Assembly (NCBI GenBank): GCA_959026725.1
Contig: CAUFMG010000004.1
Span: forward strand, 1 to 64,000
Direction of reading: 5' to 3'
DNA from: an uncultured Collinsella sp.
GTDB taxonomy: Bacteria; Actinomycetota; Coriobacteriia; Coriobacteriales; Coriobacteriaceae
Length of the DNA stretch: 64,000 nucleotides
This document shows, in pieces, positions 26,401 to 34,807 of this stretch. The notes beneath the pieces were generated by a model. It was given only the letters and a program-made list of their open reading frames with translations. It searched no databases and was not told where the DNA came from. Positions within the stretch are counted from its first letter, which is position 1, and each line of letters begins with the position of its first letter. Both the position numbers and the translations under genes were made by a program.

Positions 26401-27209
26401 GCCCGCGCGTGATCATCCCCGTGTTCCCCGGCAACAACTGCGAGTACGACAGCGCCCGCGCCTTCCGTGCCGCCGGTGCCGAGGCCGACACCTTCGTGAT
26501 CAACAACCTCACGCCCGAGGCCGTCGCCGAGAGCACCCACGAGCTTGCCCGCCGCATCCGTGCAAGCCAGATCGTCATGATCCCCGGCGGCTTCTCGGGC
26601 GGCGACGAGCCCGACGGCTCTGCCAAGTTCATCACGGCGTTCTTCCGTGCTCCCGAGGTCACCGAGGCAGTCCGCGACCTGCTCAAGGCCCGCGACGGCC
26701 TGATGCTGGGCATCTGCAACGGCTTCCAGGCTCTGGTCAAGCTCGGTCTGGTGCCCTACGGTGACATCGTCGACGCCACGCCCGATGCGCCCACGCTGAC
26801 GTTCAACACCATCGGTCGCCATCAGAGCCGCCTGGTGCGCACCCGCATCTCGTCCAACCTGTCCCCATGGCTGTCGCAGTGCAGCCTGGACGACCCCTAC
26901 ACCGTCGCCATCAGCCACGGCGAGGGCCGCTTTGTCGCCAATGACGAAGTACTCGCCCAGCTGATCGCCAACGGCCAGGTCGCCACGCAGTACGTGGGCG
27001 AGGACGGCAAGCCCAGCATGGATCTTTCCGTCAACCCCAACGGCTCCGCACTCGCCATTGAGGGCATCACGAGCCCCGACGGCCGCGTCCTAGGCAAGAT
27101 GGGCCATGCCGAGCGTCGCGGCGACAACCTGTACCGCAACGTGCCCGAGCATGTCCCCGGCGACAAGTTCATGCCGATCTTTGAGAGCGGCGTAGCCTAC
27201 TTCGCTTAA
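23463..27209 (+). CDS. purL: Phosphoribosylformylglycinamidine synthase, single-chain (PurL)
   Basis: A 1248-residue enzyme converting FGAR, ATP and glutamine to FGAM in purine synthesis. It is the large form with the PurS-like, synthetase and glutaminase parts in one chain. Seen are TYWSDHCRHTTF, the FKNETHNHPTEIEPFGGAATCVGG catalytic-site block, GGRTGRDGIGGATGSS, GGKDSMSG, and a C-terminal class I amidotransferase with IPVFPGNNCEYD, IPGGFSGGDE and the nucleophilic Cys in GICNGFQAL (about residue 1084). The start at 23463 is supported by AGGAAGG/CAGGA upstream; the open frame extends 36 codons further without homology. It is monocistronic with a strong terminator. Confidence 0.96.
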   Translation: MVSRIYVEKKPGFDVEAQQLKGELTEILGIKGIEALRIINRYDVEGIDEELFRSCVPTVFSEPQVDVTYDELPASDGAVFAVEFLPGQFDQRADSASECVQLISQGERPAVRSAKVYMISGTLDEAAIEAIKHYVVNPVEARIASLDLPETLYMETPEPQPVEVLDGFRELDEAGLAAFISERGLAMDEADIAFCQQYFRDEDRDPTITEIRVIDTYWSDHCRHTTFGTVLDDVTIDDAVVQQAFDRYMEMRHELGRDAKPVCLMDMGTIGAKYLKKTGVMTDVDESEEINACTVKVKVDVDGEDQDWLFLFKNETHNHPTEIEPFGGAATCVGGAIRDPLSGRSYVYQAMRVTGAGDPTVPVSETLEGKLPQRKLVTTAAAGYSSYGNQIGLATGQVNELYHPGYVAKRMEVGAVVGATPANHVRRECPAPTDKIILLGGRTGRDGIGGATGSSKTQNTESIETSGAEVQKGNAPVERKLQRLFRRGDACRLIKRCNDFGAGGVSVAVGELADGLYVDLDTVTKKYNGLDGTELAISESQERMACAVADGDVEEFMGYAAEENLEATVIAEVTAEPRMRMAWNGVAIVDLSREFLNSNGAPKHQVAHVCARSVWQPSWAGTTLAERMTSLVTDLNVASNKGLSERFDSTIGAATVLMPFGGKTQLTPSSAMVAKFPVDGETTTASAMAWGFNPYLMEADQFAGAYLSVVESIAKLVAAGFEHKRAYLSFQEYFERLRTEAERWGKPTAAVLGALMAQVDLGAGAIGGKDSMSGSFEDEAGELNVPPTLISFAVAVGRAARAVSPEFKGLTHRVVRIAPATYGEDYRPDAQQLLAAFDAVEALTATGDALAVSTPGYGCGAESLFKMCVGNQIGIELAEDVDVESLFTPLYGSFIVELAEDAELPEVADGVVVEPLGTTVEGYVIDTGSEVIELAELQEAWESGIEGVFAYRSAGETPEVETIDFRAKDIHVYGGAKIARPRVIIPVFPGNNCEYDSARAFRAAGAEADTFVINNLTPEAVAESTHELARRIRASQIVMIPGGFSGGDEPDGSAKFITAFFRAPEVTEAVRDLLKARDGLMLGICNGFQALVKLGLVPYGDIVDATPDAPTLTFNTIGRHQSRLVRTRISSNLSPWLSQCSLDDPYTVAISHGEGRFVANDEVLAQLIANGQVATQYVGEDGKPSMDLSVNPNGSALAIEGITSPDGRVLGKMGHAERRGDNLYRNVPEHVPGDKFMPIFESGVAYFA

Positions 27210-27247
27210 TACGTTCCCATCGGGTACAATCCCCTCGGGTAACAACA

Positions 27248-27283
27248 CCCGCCACCGACGCATCCGGTGGCGGGTTCTTTTTT
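27248..27283 (+). terminator. Intrinsic terminator of purL
   Basis: Stem CCCGCCACCG / CGGTGGCGGG with a short loop followed by TTCTTTTTT, 38 bases after the purL stop. Confidence 0.9.
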
Positions 27284-27308
27284 GCTTCGCGCATGTAGAA
27301 AGGACATC

Positions 27309-28244
27309 ATGAAAAGCCGCAAGCCGTATCTCGCCACCCTGCCCGGACTCATCCTGGGCTGTCTCGTTTGCTGCGCGCTCTGGGGATCGGCCTTTCCCTG
27401 CATCAAGATCGGCTACGCACTCTTTGGTATCCCGGCGCACGATAGCGCCTCGCAGCTGCTCTTTGCGGGCTTGCGCTTCACGCTTGCCGGCGCCCTGGTT
27501 ATCGTTGGGATGAGTGCGGCCCAGCGCCGCCCCCTCATTCCGCAGGCTCGCGACATCAAGCCCATCTTTGTCTTGTCGCTCTTCCAGACTATCGGGCAGT
27601 ACTTCTTTTTCTATCTGGGCCTCTCGCACGCCAGCGCCATGTCGAGCTCCATCATCGAGGCCAGCGCCAACTTCCTCGCAATCCTCTTTGCCGCCCTGGC
27701 ATTTCACACCGAGAAGCTCAATACGGCCAAGGTGCTTGGCTGTGCGCTGGGCTTTGCCGGCGTCGCGCTCGTCAACCTCTCGGGCGCAGATGGCACCTTT
27801 GGCTTCAGGCTCGATGGCGAGGGCTTTATCCTAGCCTCCACTGTCGCGGGTGCTCTTTCGACCTGCCTGATCGGCATCTTCTCGCGCAAGCATGACGGCG
27901 TCTTGCTCGCCGGCTGGCAGTTTTTAGTCGGAGGTTTGGTCCTTACCGCCATCGGGTTTTTGATGGGCGGCGCGCTCTCCCCCACCGCGATCATCCCCGC
28001 CATCGCACTCATTATCTATATGGCACTCATTTCCGCCGTCGCGTACTCGCTATGGTCGCGTCTGCTTGCCGTCAACCCCGTCAGCCGTGTGTCGGTCTTT
28101 GGCTTTATGAATCCAGTCTTTGGCGTACTGTTGAGCGCTCTGCTGCTCGGCGAGGGCGCTGGCACGAGCCCTGTTACCGTACTTGTTGCCCTGCTGTTGG
28201 TCTGCGGCGGCATCATCATCGTCAACAGGCCCAAAAAGGTCTAA
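27309..28244 (+). CDS. EamA/DMT-family transporter
   Basis: A 311-residue protein with about ten membrane helices arranged as two EamA repeats (CCALWGSAFPCIKIGYALFG… and the second starting GFILASTVAGALSTCLIGIFS). It ends with a hydrophobic helix followed by NRPKKV. Members of this drug/metabolite transporter family export amino acids, nucleosides or related metabolites; the substrate is unknown. The ATG at 27309 follows AGAAAGGA and starts immediately before a basic segment and the first helix. It begins only 25 bases behind the purL terminator, so it needs its own promoter or terminator read-through. Confidence 0.88.
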   Translation: MKSRKPYLATLPGLILGCLVCCALWGSAFPCIKIGYALFGIPAHDSASQLLFAGLRFTLAGALVIVGMSAAQRRPLIPQARDIKPIFVLSLFQTIGQYFFFYLGLSHASAMSSSIIEASANFLAILFAALAFHTEKLNTAKVLGCALGFAGVALVNLSGADGTFGFRLDGEGFILASTVAGALSTCLIGIFSRKHDGVLLAGWQFLVGGLVLTAIGFLMGGALSPTAIIPAIALIIYMALISAVAYSLWSRLLAVNPVSRVSVFGFMNPVFGVLLSALLLGEGAGTSPVTVLVALLLVCGGIIIVNRPKKV

Positions 28245-28311
28245 CGAACTACCCCTATTTAGCAGAGGGGGTTCACATGCTTTAGCTTAATGGAGTACAT
28301 CGGAGAGCCGA

Positions 28312-28345
28312 GGGCCGCCACGCCCGCCAGCGTGCGCCCCTTTTT
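28312..28345 (+). terminator. Terminator downstream of the EamA gene
   Basis: A GC-rich hairpin (GGGC…CCACGC / GCGTG…GCCC) followed by CCTTTTT on the plus strand. It abuts the stop codon of the convergent GGDEF gene. Confidence 0.6.
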
Positions 28346-29497
28346 CTAGCGTATCTGGATGCCGGCTTTCTTTTTCTCGGCCTTGACGCGGTAGAGCTCC
28401 GCGTCGGCAGCACGAAGCAAGTCTTGCCAGGTATCGACGCCATCACCGACCCGTGCGTAGCCGATGGACATCCGCAACAGATACGGAACCTCGGCGCTCG
28501 CGAGCTCATCGTTGATTGTCGCGCACAGATGCATGATATCCTGTTCCGCCACTGCCTTTTGGAGCACCACGAACTCATCGCCGCCATAACGTGCGATAAA
28601 GCCGCCAGACGCCGAGCAGACTTCTTTGAGCGCAGCGGATATGACCTGAAGAGCGTGGTCGCCCTCCACATGCCCATAGCGATCGTTAATCTGCTTAAAG
28701 CCGTCGGCGTCCATCATAAGCAGATATACATCTTCGGCCTGATCCACATTTGAGAAGAGCGACAGCATATAGGTCTCAAAACGGTTGCGATTGTTAAGTC
28801 CAGTCAACGGGTCGGTCGAGATGAGCTGCTCCTGGTAGATGATGTAGAGCAGCAACATGCTAATCATTATGCCGACACAAAGGCCGGGCACCGAGTATAC
28901 GACCTGAAAGGTACCGCCCACCAGGGCCGGAATGGCGAAAAATGCCAAGGTTCGATAGATGGCCTTCGTCTGCAGGCTCTCGACCCTGCGAGATTGCACA
29001 AACGCATGCAGGGACGTATGTATAACGTAACAGTAGCTGACGATGGGCTGGATCATATAGGCAAAGCCGCGACGATACACGCCCTGCGAATCGATATAGA
29101 ACAGGGCGTGCGTCCAGTAACTGGTAAACGCCAGCACGACCACCAGAGCCGTAGGCAACGCTACAAGCACCACCCTATAGCGCGAGGTCAAAAGGCGAGA
29201 ACCCTGCACCGTCTCGGAATAGATAAACCAAATGAGACACGCGATAGCAAAGAGCGAAAACGAAACCGCGTTGGAAATCCAGTTGGCAGCAATGCCCAAC
29301 GTGCCGTCCACACCGTCCGAAAGCGTCCAGATCATATCGAAGAAAAAGTAGGCAGCAGACGTGTAGCCCAGCATGCTAAACAAAAGCTGCTGGGTGCTCG
29401 AGAACAAGGAGCGACGACTTCGCACGGCAAGCCCGATAAGAACAATCATGCATAGCACGAATATCTCAATCTTGAGTGCCTTAACCACCAGCGCCAT
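28346..29497 (-). CDS. Membrane-anchored diguanylate cyclase (GGDEF domain)
   Basis: About 383 residues. The N-terminal ~215 residues contain seven or so hydrophobic helices (an MFS-like or 7TM-type sensor, unnamed). The C-terminal GGDEF domain starts STDPLTGLNNRNRFE, keeps the active-site RYGGDEFVVL, the DADGFKQINDRYGH segment and a final MSIGYA motif, so c-di-GMP synthesis is plausible. No RxxD inhibitory site is obvious five residues before GGDEF. No EAL or other c-di-GMP protein is in the window. The start is uncertain: ATG 29497 lies too close to its GAAGGG, and a TTG at 29530 would add 11 residues. Confidence 0.88.
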   Translation of the reverse strand: MALVVKALKIEIFVLCMIVLIGLAVRSRRSLFSSTQQLLFSMLGYTSAAYFFFDMIWTLSDGVDGTLGIAANWISNAVSFSLFAIACLIWFIYSETVQGSRLLTSRYRVVLVALPTALVVVLAFTSYWTHALFYIDSQGVYRRGFAYMIQPIVSYCYVIHTSLHAFVQSRRVESLQTKAIYRTLAFFAIPALVGGTFQVVYSVPGLCVGIMISMLLLYIIYQEQLISTDPLTGLNNRNRFETYMLSLFSNVDQAEDVYLLMMDADGFKQINDRYGHVEGDHALQVISAALKEVCSASGGFIARYGGDEFVVLQKAVAEQDIMHLCATINDELASAEVPYLLRMSIGYARVGDGVDTWQDLLRAADAELYRVKAEKKKAGIQIR

Positions 29498-29551
29498 CCC
29501 TTCAATATCCAAGTGGTCAGAATCGCCCAATTCGAATCAGGGCAATAAACA

Positions 29552-29578
29552 CCCCTTTACTCCGCAGGGGTAAAGGGG
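29552..29578. repeat. Small inverted repeat upstream of the GGDEF gene
   Basis: CCCCTTTAC / GTAAAGGGG (9-bp perfect stem, 9-base loop). It lies between the 5' end of the GGDEF gene and the kdgT terminator, so it could be an operator or leader hairpin of the GGDEF gene. No T-tract follows. Confidence 0.4.
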
Positions 29579-29587
29579 ATAATAGCA

Positions 29588-29631
29588 GAGCGCCCGAACA
29601 TCACTGCAAAACAGTTTCTGTTCGGGCGCTC
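29588..29631 (-). terminator. Hairpin downstream of kdgT
   Basis: A 13-bp perfect stem (GAGCGCCCGAACA / TGTTCGGGCGCTC) with an 18-base loop, about 50 bases beyond the kdgT stop. It is a probable terminator of kdgT, although a strong T-tract is lacking. Confidence 0.6.
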
Positions 29632-29678
29632 ATACGGCGCGAATTGCACACGTCGGCATCATTGATGAGTATCGATTG

Positions 29679-30701
29679 CTACTCGCCATCAATGTCAGTC
29701 GCGACGGCCTCCTCGATGGCCTCGACACCGACAGGCGACAGATCCTCCTTGCCTTGGCAGAACTTCTTGTCGACCCAGCCAGTCAGAATCGGAGCCATGA
29801 TCGCCGTGATGATAACGGCGGTGGCGATCTGAGCGTACGCGGTGGGCGCAAGCTCGGCGTAGCGCGGTGCGACCTCGGCGAGGGCAACCGGTGTGGTCAT
29901 AGCCGTGCCGGCAATGGTGGAGCAAGCCACAGCGGCCTTGCCATTGCCGCCGCACAGGCGCTCGAAGGCAAAGGTGATGGGACCGACGATAAAGAGCGTG
30001 ATGAGGCCCAGCAGAATGCCCGAGATGCCGCCGGTGATGAAGCTCGACAGGCTCATGGACGCACCGAGCTGAAATCCGATGACGGCAATCGCGGGATTGG
30101 CACCGGGAACCAGCAGGTTCTTGATAAACGGGAACAGGTTGCCCAGAACCATGCCGATAACGAGTGGCAAGATGGAGCCGACAATGGTGCCAATGGGAAT
30201 GTTGGCGAGGCCGGAAACACCGAGGATGATCATAGTGACGGCGGGGCCGGCCGTAAAGAACAGGATACCGACGGCGCCCTGCTCAGACTCATCACCGAAC
30301 TCGCCCATGATGCCCGTATAGAGCGCCATGTTGCAAAACGTGATGCCGCCGATGATAGACACGGAGCTCAGACCCAGGAAGTTGTCGTTAAAGCAATATG
30401 CCACGCCCAGGCCGAGAGCCGCTGCGACGACCAGCTTGGGAATCAGCACGACGATGCCGGTCTTGATAGCGCCCGGCGTGGACTTAAAGCTGATGCCGGC
30501 GCCCACAAACAGCAGGATCGCGGCGACGATGGTATTAGAGCCACCGCGGCAGGCAGCCGTAAAGAATCCGCCGATCTCAAAAACCTGCGGGCAGAAGGTG
30601 TTGAGCAAAAGACCGACGATCATCGGATAAATCATGATGTCGCCCGGGATGCGCGGGACCTTGAATTTCTTTTGCTCGTTGGTGGTTGCTTCCTGTGCCA
30701 T
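29679..30701 (-). CDS. kdgT: 2-keto-3-deoxygluconate permease (KdgT family)
   Basis: A 340-residue membrane protein with about ten helices. The KdgT family pattern is seen in RIPGDIMIYPMIVGLLLNTF, FFTAACRGGSNTIVAAILLFVGAGISF, GGITFCNMALYTGIMGEFGD and CSTIAGTAMTTPVALAEVAP. The family imports 2-keto-3-deoxygluconate, a product of pectin and uronate breakdown, by proton symport. No KDG kinase or aldolase is nearby. The start at 30701 (MAQEATTNEQKKFKVP) follows TGGGGG. Confidence 0.9.
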   Translation of the reverse strand: MAQEATTNEQKKFKVPRIPGDIMIYPMIVGLLLNTFCPQVFEIGGFFTAACRGGSNTIVAAILLFVGAGISFKSTPGAIKTGIVVLIPKLVVAAALGLGVAYCFNDNFLGLSSVSIIGGITFCNMALYTGIMGEFGDESEQGAVGILFFTAGPAVTMIILGVSGLANIPIGTIVGSILPLVIGMVLGNLFPFIKNLLVPGANPAIAVIGFQLGASMSLSSFITGGISGILLGLITLFIVGPITFAFERLCGGNGKAAVACSTIAGTAMTTPVALAEVAPRYAELAPTAYAQIATAVIITAIMAPILTGWVDKKFCQGKEDLSPVGVEAIEEAVATDIDGE

Positions 30702-30842
30702 GAAACCCCCATTTCCGCTGACGGGATACAAAAGCCCACGTCACGCTTTGCTACAGTAAAGTTTGACCATGGTACCAGAAGAAATAGACCAGCTCGGTGA
30801 AAAATTGGATTCGTTGGCCGGGATGCTAAACGTGTCCCGCTC

Positions 30843-31166
30843 TTATACGAGGCTCAAAACGATATAGAGCACGATGCCCGAAACACAGCACCACAACATC
30901 GACTTTGTCCTGATTGCCACCACCACGACGCCGGCAGCCGCAATCCAGGGAACCAAGGCAGGCCAGAGTCCCGCGTCGAACGCCCCGGGGCTCACCAAGT
31001 CGTTGGCGACCAGCGCGGCAAAGGCAGCGGGCGGGATATAACCCAGGGCCTCGGTAATGCGGGGCGACAGCGTTCTCCCGCGCAAGGCAAACGCCGGCGC
31101 GATGCGAAAGAACGCGATAGCAGCCCACGACGACAGCCACAGAACCAAGAACTCGTTAACGGGCAT
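30843..31166 (-). CDS. azlD: Branched-chain amino acid exporter small subunit (AzlD family)
   Basis: A 107-residue protein with about four membrane helices, starting VNEFLVLWLSSWAAIAFFRIAPAFALRGR and containing LGYIPPAAFAALVANDL, typical of AzlD. It pairs with AzlC to export branched-chain amino acids or analogues (AzlCD/BrnFE type). The ATG at 31166 has a GAGG site 8 bases upstream and overlaps the end of azlC by 11 bases, so the two are translationally coupled. Confidence 0.88.
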   Translation of the reverse strand: MPVNEFLVLWLSSWAAIAFFRIAPAFALRGRTLSPRITEALGYIPPAAFAALVANDLVSPGAFDAGLWPALVPWIAAAGVVVVAIRTKSMLWCCVSGIVLYIVLSLV

Positions 31167-31917
31167 CGCGGGCACCTCTTCCGTCTAATACAGCATCGCA
31201 CGCCAGCGCAATGGCAATGCCGACCACGACGCTTGCCGGCACGGCAATATTCGTGAGGCCCAAGAACTTGCATACGGCGACGGACACCGCGCCCGAAGCC
31301 GCCGCGACAACGTTGCCGCGCGACAGCCGCTGCGAAAAGAGTAGACAGATAAAGAGCGACGTGCAGACAAAACTCGCAATAGCGGTGGGAACATCGACAA
31401 CGGCACCGACGATGGCACCCATCGTGCACGAAGCGCCCCATGTCGCGATGAGGATCACGTTGAGCACGAAGGATTCGCGCGGGCCCCAATCCTCCCCCTC
31501 AACCAGCTTGGCAAGCGAGATGCCGTATGCCTCCTCGGTAAGCGTCGCGGCAACAGCCAGCGTCTGACGCTTCGAGGCACCCGTCAGATGCGGAGCGATC
31601 GATGCCGAGTAAAGCGCAAAGCGCGAGGAGATTGCGGCGACGCTCGCGACGATCGACGCCGCAGGCACACCTGCCAGCCACAGATTGCAGATCATAAACT
31701 GCCCGCTGCCCGTCACGAACGTGCTGCTCAGAGCAAAGACCATCCAGGGTTCCATTCCCGTCTGCCCCATGATCATTCCGCACGGCGCGCCTATTGCAAC
31801 ATAGGTAAGCATCACTGGCCAGACGGTTCTAACGATTTTGAGCACCATACGCTTCTCATCCTGATAAAGTCTCCGAGCCGCATGTAGCGACACGGCAGAA
31901 TCATCATCCGACAGCAA
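31156..31917 (-). CDS. azlC: Branched-chain amino acid exporter large subunit (AzlC family)
   Basis: A 253-residue (or 230-residue) membrane protein of the AzlC family. Diagnostic segments are AIGAPCGMIMGQTG, TFVTGSGQFMICNLWLAG, SRFALYSASIAPHL and LTEEAYGISL, followed by several helices. With AzlD it forms a branched-chain amino acid exporter, which would complement the liv importer elsewhere in the window. The TTG at 31917 has a good AGGTGA site 7 bases upstream; the ATG at 31848, directly before the first hydrophobic stretch, is the main alternative. Confidence 0.87.
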   Translation of the reverse strand: MLSDDDSAVSLHAARRLYQDEKRMVLKIVRTVWPVMLTYVAIGAPCGMIMGQTGMEPWMVFALSSTFVTGSGQFMICNLWLAGVPAASIVASVAAISSRFALYSASIAPHLTGASKRQTLAVAATLTEEAYGISLAKLVEGEDWGPRESFVLNVILIATWGASCTMGAIVGAVVDVPTAIASFVCTSLFICLLFSQRLSRGNVVAAASGAVSVAVCKFLGLTNIAVPASVVVGIAIALACDAVLDGRGARDAR

Positions 31918-31974
31918 CCGAGTTCACCTACAATTGCCACCGGATCGAAAGACACAACTTTTTAGGAAGTCATT

Positions 31975-32787
31975 ATGACAGCTATCGATCGAGACCGGGC
32001 GCGCGCGGCCTTCAAAAGCTACACCGATGCCTACGACGCCACCAACCCACGCATCGCGCTCAAAATCGAGCATACGTACCACGTGGCCGAGGCATGCGAT
32101 GCCGTAGCGCGCGAGCAGGGCTGGTCGTCAGAAGATATTGACCTGGCATGGCTTTGCGGCCTGCTACACGATATGGGCCGCTTTGAGCAGCTGCGACGCT
32201 GGGACACCTTTAAGGACGCCGAGAGCATGGGCCATGCGGCGCTGGGCATCGAGGTCCTCTTTGGCGAGAATCCCGCCGATGCACCCGCCGTAACAAGCAT
32301 CCGCGACTTTATCGATGACCCGGCAGAAGATGAGCTCATCCGAGCAAGCATTGCCTATCACAGCGATTTCCGTCTACCCGCGCAGCTCGACGTGCGCACG
32401 CGAAGCTTCTGCGATATCGTGCGCGATGGTGACAAGATCGACATTATGCGCACCATCGCCGACAGCACCGTCGACACCATCCTCAAGGTGGATGAGGACG
32501 CGTTTCTAGCCAGTCGCTTCTCGGCACCGACGCTTGCCGCCTTTGACGAGCACCGTTGCGTCGCACGCGATGAACGCGACGAGCCCGCAGACTACTTGGT
32601 GGGACTCATCTGCTTTATGTTTGAGCTCGTCTATCCAGCGAGCCGCGCGCTGGCGCGCGAACAGGGCGATATCCACCGCCTGCTCGACGCGCCCTTTGGC
32701 ATTACGCGGCCCTTTACCGACCCCGCCACGCAGGCAACCTGGAGCCGCCTAAAGGACGAGATGCGCGACTGGCTGACGCGCGCCTAG
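31975..32787 (+). CDS. HD-domain metal-dependent phosphohydrolase
   Basis: A 270-residue cytosolic protein with an HD domain: the first metal His in IEHTYHVAEACDAVA, the central HD dyad in LCGLLHDMGRFEQLRRWDTF, a third His in SMGHAALGIEVLF, and a distal Asp in IVRDGDKIDIMR. The full H…HD…D set is present, so it should be catalytically competent as a phosphatase or nucleotidase; the substrate is unknown. AGGAAG precedes the ATG. It is divergent from azlC and its last four bases overlap the stop of the convergent etfA. Confidence 0.85.
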   Translation: MTAIDRDRARAAFKSYTDAYDATNPRIALKIEHTYHVAEACDAVAREQGWSSEDIDLAWLCGLLHDMGRFEQLRRWDTFKDAESMGHAALGIEVLFGENPADAPAVTSIRDFIDDPAEDELIRASIAYHSDFRLPAQLDVRTRSFCDIVRDGDKIDIMRTIADSTVDTILKVDEDAFLASRFSAPTLAAFDEHRCVARDERDEPADYLVGLICFMFELVYPASRALAREQGDIHRLLDAPFGITRPFTDPATQATWSRLKDEMRDWLTRA

Positions 32788-33989
32788 CGCTCAAGCTGGG
32801 CCAGCAGCTCCTCGACGACCTCGACGGCGTCCCCAACAACCTTGTACTGGGCGGCACCAAAGATGGGGGCATCCGGGTCCTCATTGATGGCGACAATGCA
32901 CTCCGCCCCACCGATGCCGGCGAGATGCTGGATAGCGCCCGAGACACCGATGCTCACGAGGAGCTTGGGCGAGACCGATACACCCGTCTGGCCAATTTGG
33001 TGGCGATACTCCAGCCAGCCGGCCTCCACCACGGGGCGCGTGCAGCCAAGCTCGGCACCCAGAGCCTCGGCAAGCTTTCGCATCAGCGGTAGGTTTTTCT
33101 TGGAGCCGATGCCGCGGCCCACCACGACTAGACGCTCGGCATCGGCAATTGAGGCCTGCTGTCCCCACTCCTCGGCGGGAATCGAGATCTCGACACGGGC
33201 CTTAACGTCATCCGCTAGCACTACCTGGGCAATCGTGCCGGAGCGACTATAGTCAAACTCGGGCGCCTTAAAGATGCCGGGGCGCACCGTTGCCATCTGA
33301 GGACGGTGGTTGGGGCAGATAATGGTGGCCATCAGGTTGCCGCCAAACGCCGGGCGCGTCTGCTGCAGCAGACCCGTCTCCGTATCCATCGAAAGCACCG
33401 TGCAATCGGCCGTAAGGCCCGTCTGCAAGCGCACGGCCACACCGGGCGCCAGCTCGCGACCAAAGGCGGTCGCGCCGTACAGAATGGCCTCGGGCTTGCG
33501 CTCGGCTACCAAATCGCAGATCAAGCGGGCGTAGACCTCCGCGTCGTTCTGACGCAGGCGCTCGTCACGACAGAGCAGAACTTCGTCCGCACCGGCGCAA
33601 ATCAGATGCTCCAGGTCCCCGAGTGAGCCCTCGGGGCTCATGCCGACCAGTGCCACCAGACGGCAGCCGCGGGCATCGGCAAGCTCGCGCCCCCTGCCCA
33701 TGAGCTCGAAGGCCACGGATGCAACGGCATCGTGCTCGTCAGTCTGCACGAAGATCCAGATGTCTCGATATGCGTCAAGGTCTGCCGCGCCGGCGGCCTC
33801 GTCGCGCTCAATCGAGATGGCGTTGACGGGGCAGGCGTCGACGCACCCGCCGCACAGGATACAGCCGTCGGTTACGCGGGCACAGCGATTGGGGCGCTCG
33901 CCCTCCACCACAATGCCGCCCGAGGCGCAGGCGCGAACGCAGCGACCACAGCCGATGCAGGCTTCGCTATCGATAATCAGCCCGCTCAT
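32784..33989 (-). CDS. etfA: Electron transfer flavoprotein alpha subunit with N-terminal ferredoxin domain
   Basis: A 401-residue protein. Residues ~8-60 carry two CxxCxxCxxxC motifs (ACIGCGRCVRACASGG and GCILCGGCVDACPVNA), that is, two predicted [4Fe-4S] clusters. The rest is EtfA, with the FAD-binding C-terminal region GRGIGSKKNLPLMRKLAEALGAELGCTRPVVEAGWLE and GVSVSPKLLVSIGVSGAIQHLAG. Ferredoxin-domain EtfA proteins belong to bifurcating Etf systems. Its ATG follows the etfB stop directly (TAG-ATG). It is the last gene of the dehydrogenase-etfB-etfA operon. Confidence 0.92.
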   Translation of the reverse strand: MSGLIIDSEACIGCGRCVRACASGGIVVEGERPNRCARVTDGCILCGGCVDACPVNAISIERDEAAGAADLDAYRDIWIFVQTDEHDAVASVAFELMGRGRELADARGCRLVALVGMSPEGSLGDLEHLICAGADEVLLCRDERLRQNDAEVYARLICDLVAERKPEAILYGATAFGRELAPGVAVRLQTGLTADCTVLSMDTETGLLQQTRPAFGGNLMATIICPNHRPQMATVRPGIFKAPEFDYSRSGTIAQVVLADDVKARVEISIPAEEWGQQASIADAERLVVVGRGIGSKKNLPLMRKLAEALGAELGCTRPVVEAGWLEYRHQIGQTGVSVSPKLLVSIGVSGAIQHLAGIGGAECIVAINEDPDAPIFGAAQYKVVGDAVEVVEELLAQLER

Positions 33990-34805
33990 CTATGCCATCC
34001 CCTCGATAATCTTGGCAAGTTTTACCGCCTGCTCGGACGCCGTTCCCTCAACGGCCTCGCACGTTTGGTCACGGTCGGGCACAAACGAGCGCACGACCTG
34101 CGTCGGTGATCCGGCAAGGCCGCAACGCGAAGGATCGGCGTTTACGTCGGCAGCGCTGGCCACGCGCACGTCTGCATCCTCGGCCGCGCGAATACCGGCA
34201 ATACTCGGCATGCGCAGCTGGCCAATCTCCTTGGCGGTCGTCATCGCACACGGCATCTCCAGGTACACCGTCTCCTCGCCGGCATCGCAGCCGTGGACGA
34301 GCGCCAGCGAGCCACACGTCGTAAATCCCGCGCTCTGCACACAGCTCACGTCGGTCACGCAGGGGACCCCAAAGGCGCCGGCCAGCTCGGGGCCGATCTG
34401 GGCCGTATCGCCGTCCACTGCCATCTTGCCGCAGATGAGCAGGTCAAAGTCCTCATCGAGTGCCTCGATGCCGCATTTGAGGGCATAGGTGGTGGCTAGG
34501 GTATCGGCGCCCGCAAAGGCTCGGTCGGTCAGCAGCAGCGCGTCGTCAGCACCGCGGGCGATGCAGTCGCGCAGCAGCGATTCGGTCGCGGGGATACCCA
34601 TCGACACCACCGTCACACGCACGTCCATGCCAAAGCCGATAAAGTCGTCCTTCAGCGCTAGCGCACATTCGAGGGCACTTGCATCGAAGGGATTAATGAC
34701 CGCCTGCTTGCCATCACGCACGATAGTATTGGTCTTGGGGTCCATCTTGACCTCGGTGCTTCCGGGCACCGCCTTGACGCACACCACCATATGGAAATCA
34801 CTCAT
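33990..34805 (-). CDS. etfB: Electron transfer flavoprotein beta subunit
   Basis: A 271-residue EtfB, beginning FHMVVCVKAVPGSTEVKMDP and containing NPFDASALECALALKD and the nucleotide-contacting LLICGKMAVDGDTAQIGPELAGAFGVP. In bifurcating Etfs this subunit binds an extra FAD and NAD(H). The ATG at 34805 is used because GGGGG lies 9 bases upstream, partly within the end of the preceding dehydrogenase gene, whose TGA is at 34808. Tight spacing on both sides shows one operon. Confidence 0.92.
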   Translation of the reverse strand: MSDFHMVVCVKAVPGSTEVKMDPKTNTIVRDGKQAVINPFDASALECALALKDDFIGFGMDVRVTVVSMGIPATESLLRDCIARGADDALLLTDRAFAGADTLATTYALKCGIEALDEDFDLLICGKMAVDGDTAQIGPELAGAFGVPCVTDVSCVQSAGFTTCGSLALVHGCDAGEETVYLEMPCAMTTAKEIGQLRMPSIAGIRAAEDADVRVASAADVNADPSRCGLAGSPTQVVRSFVPDRDQTCEAVEGTASEQAVKLAKIIEGMA

Positions 34806-34807
34806 CT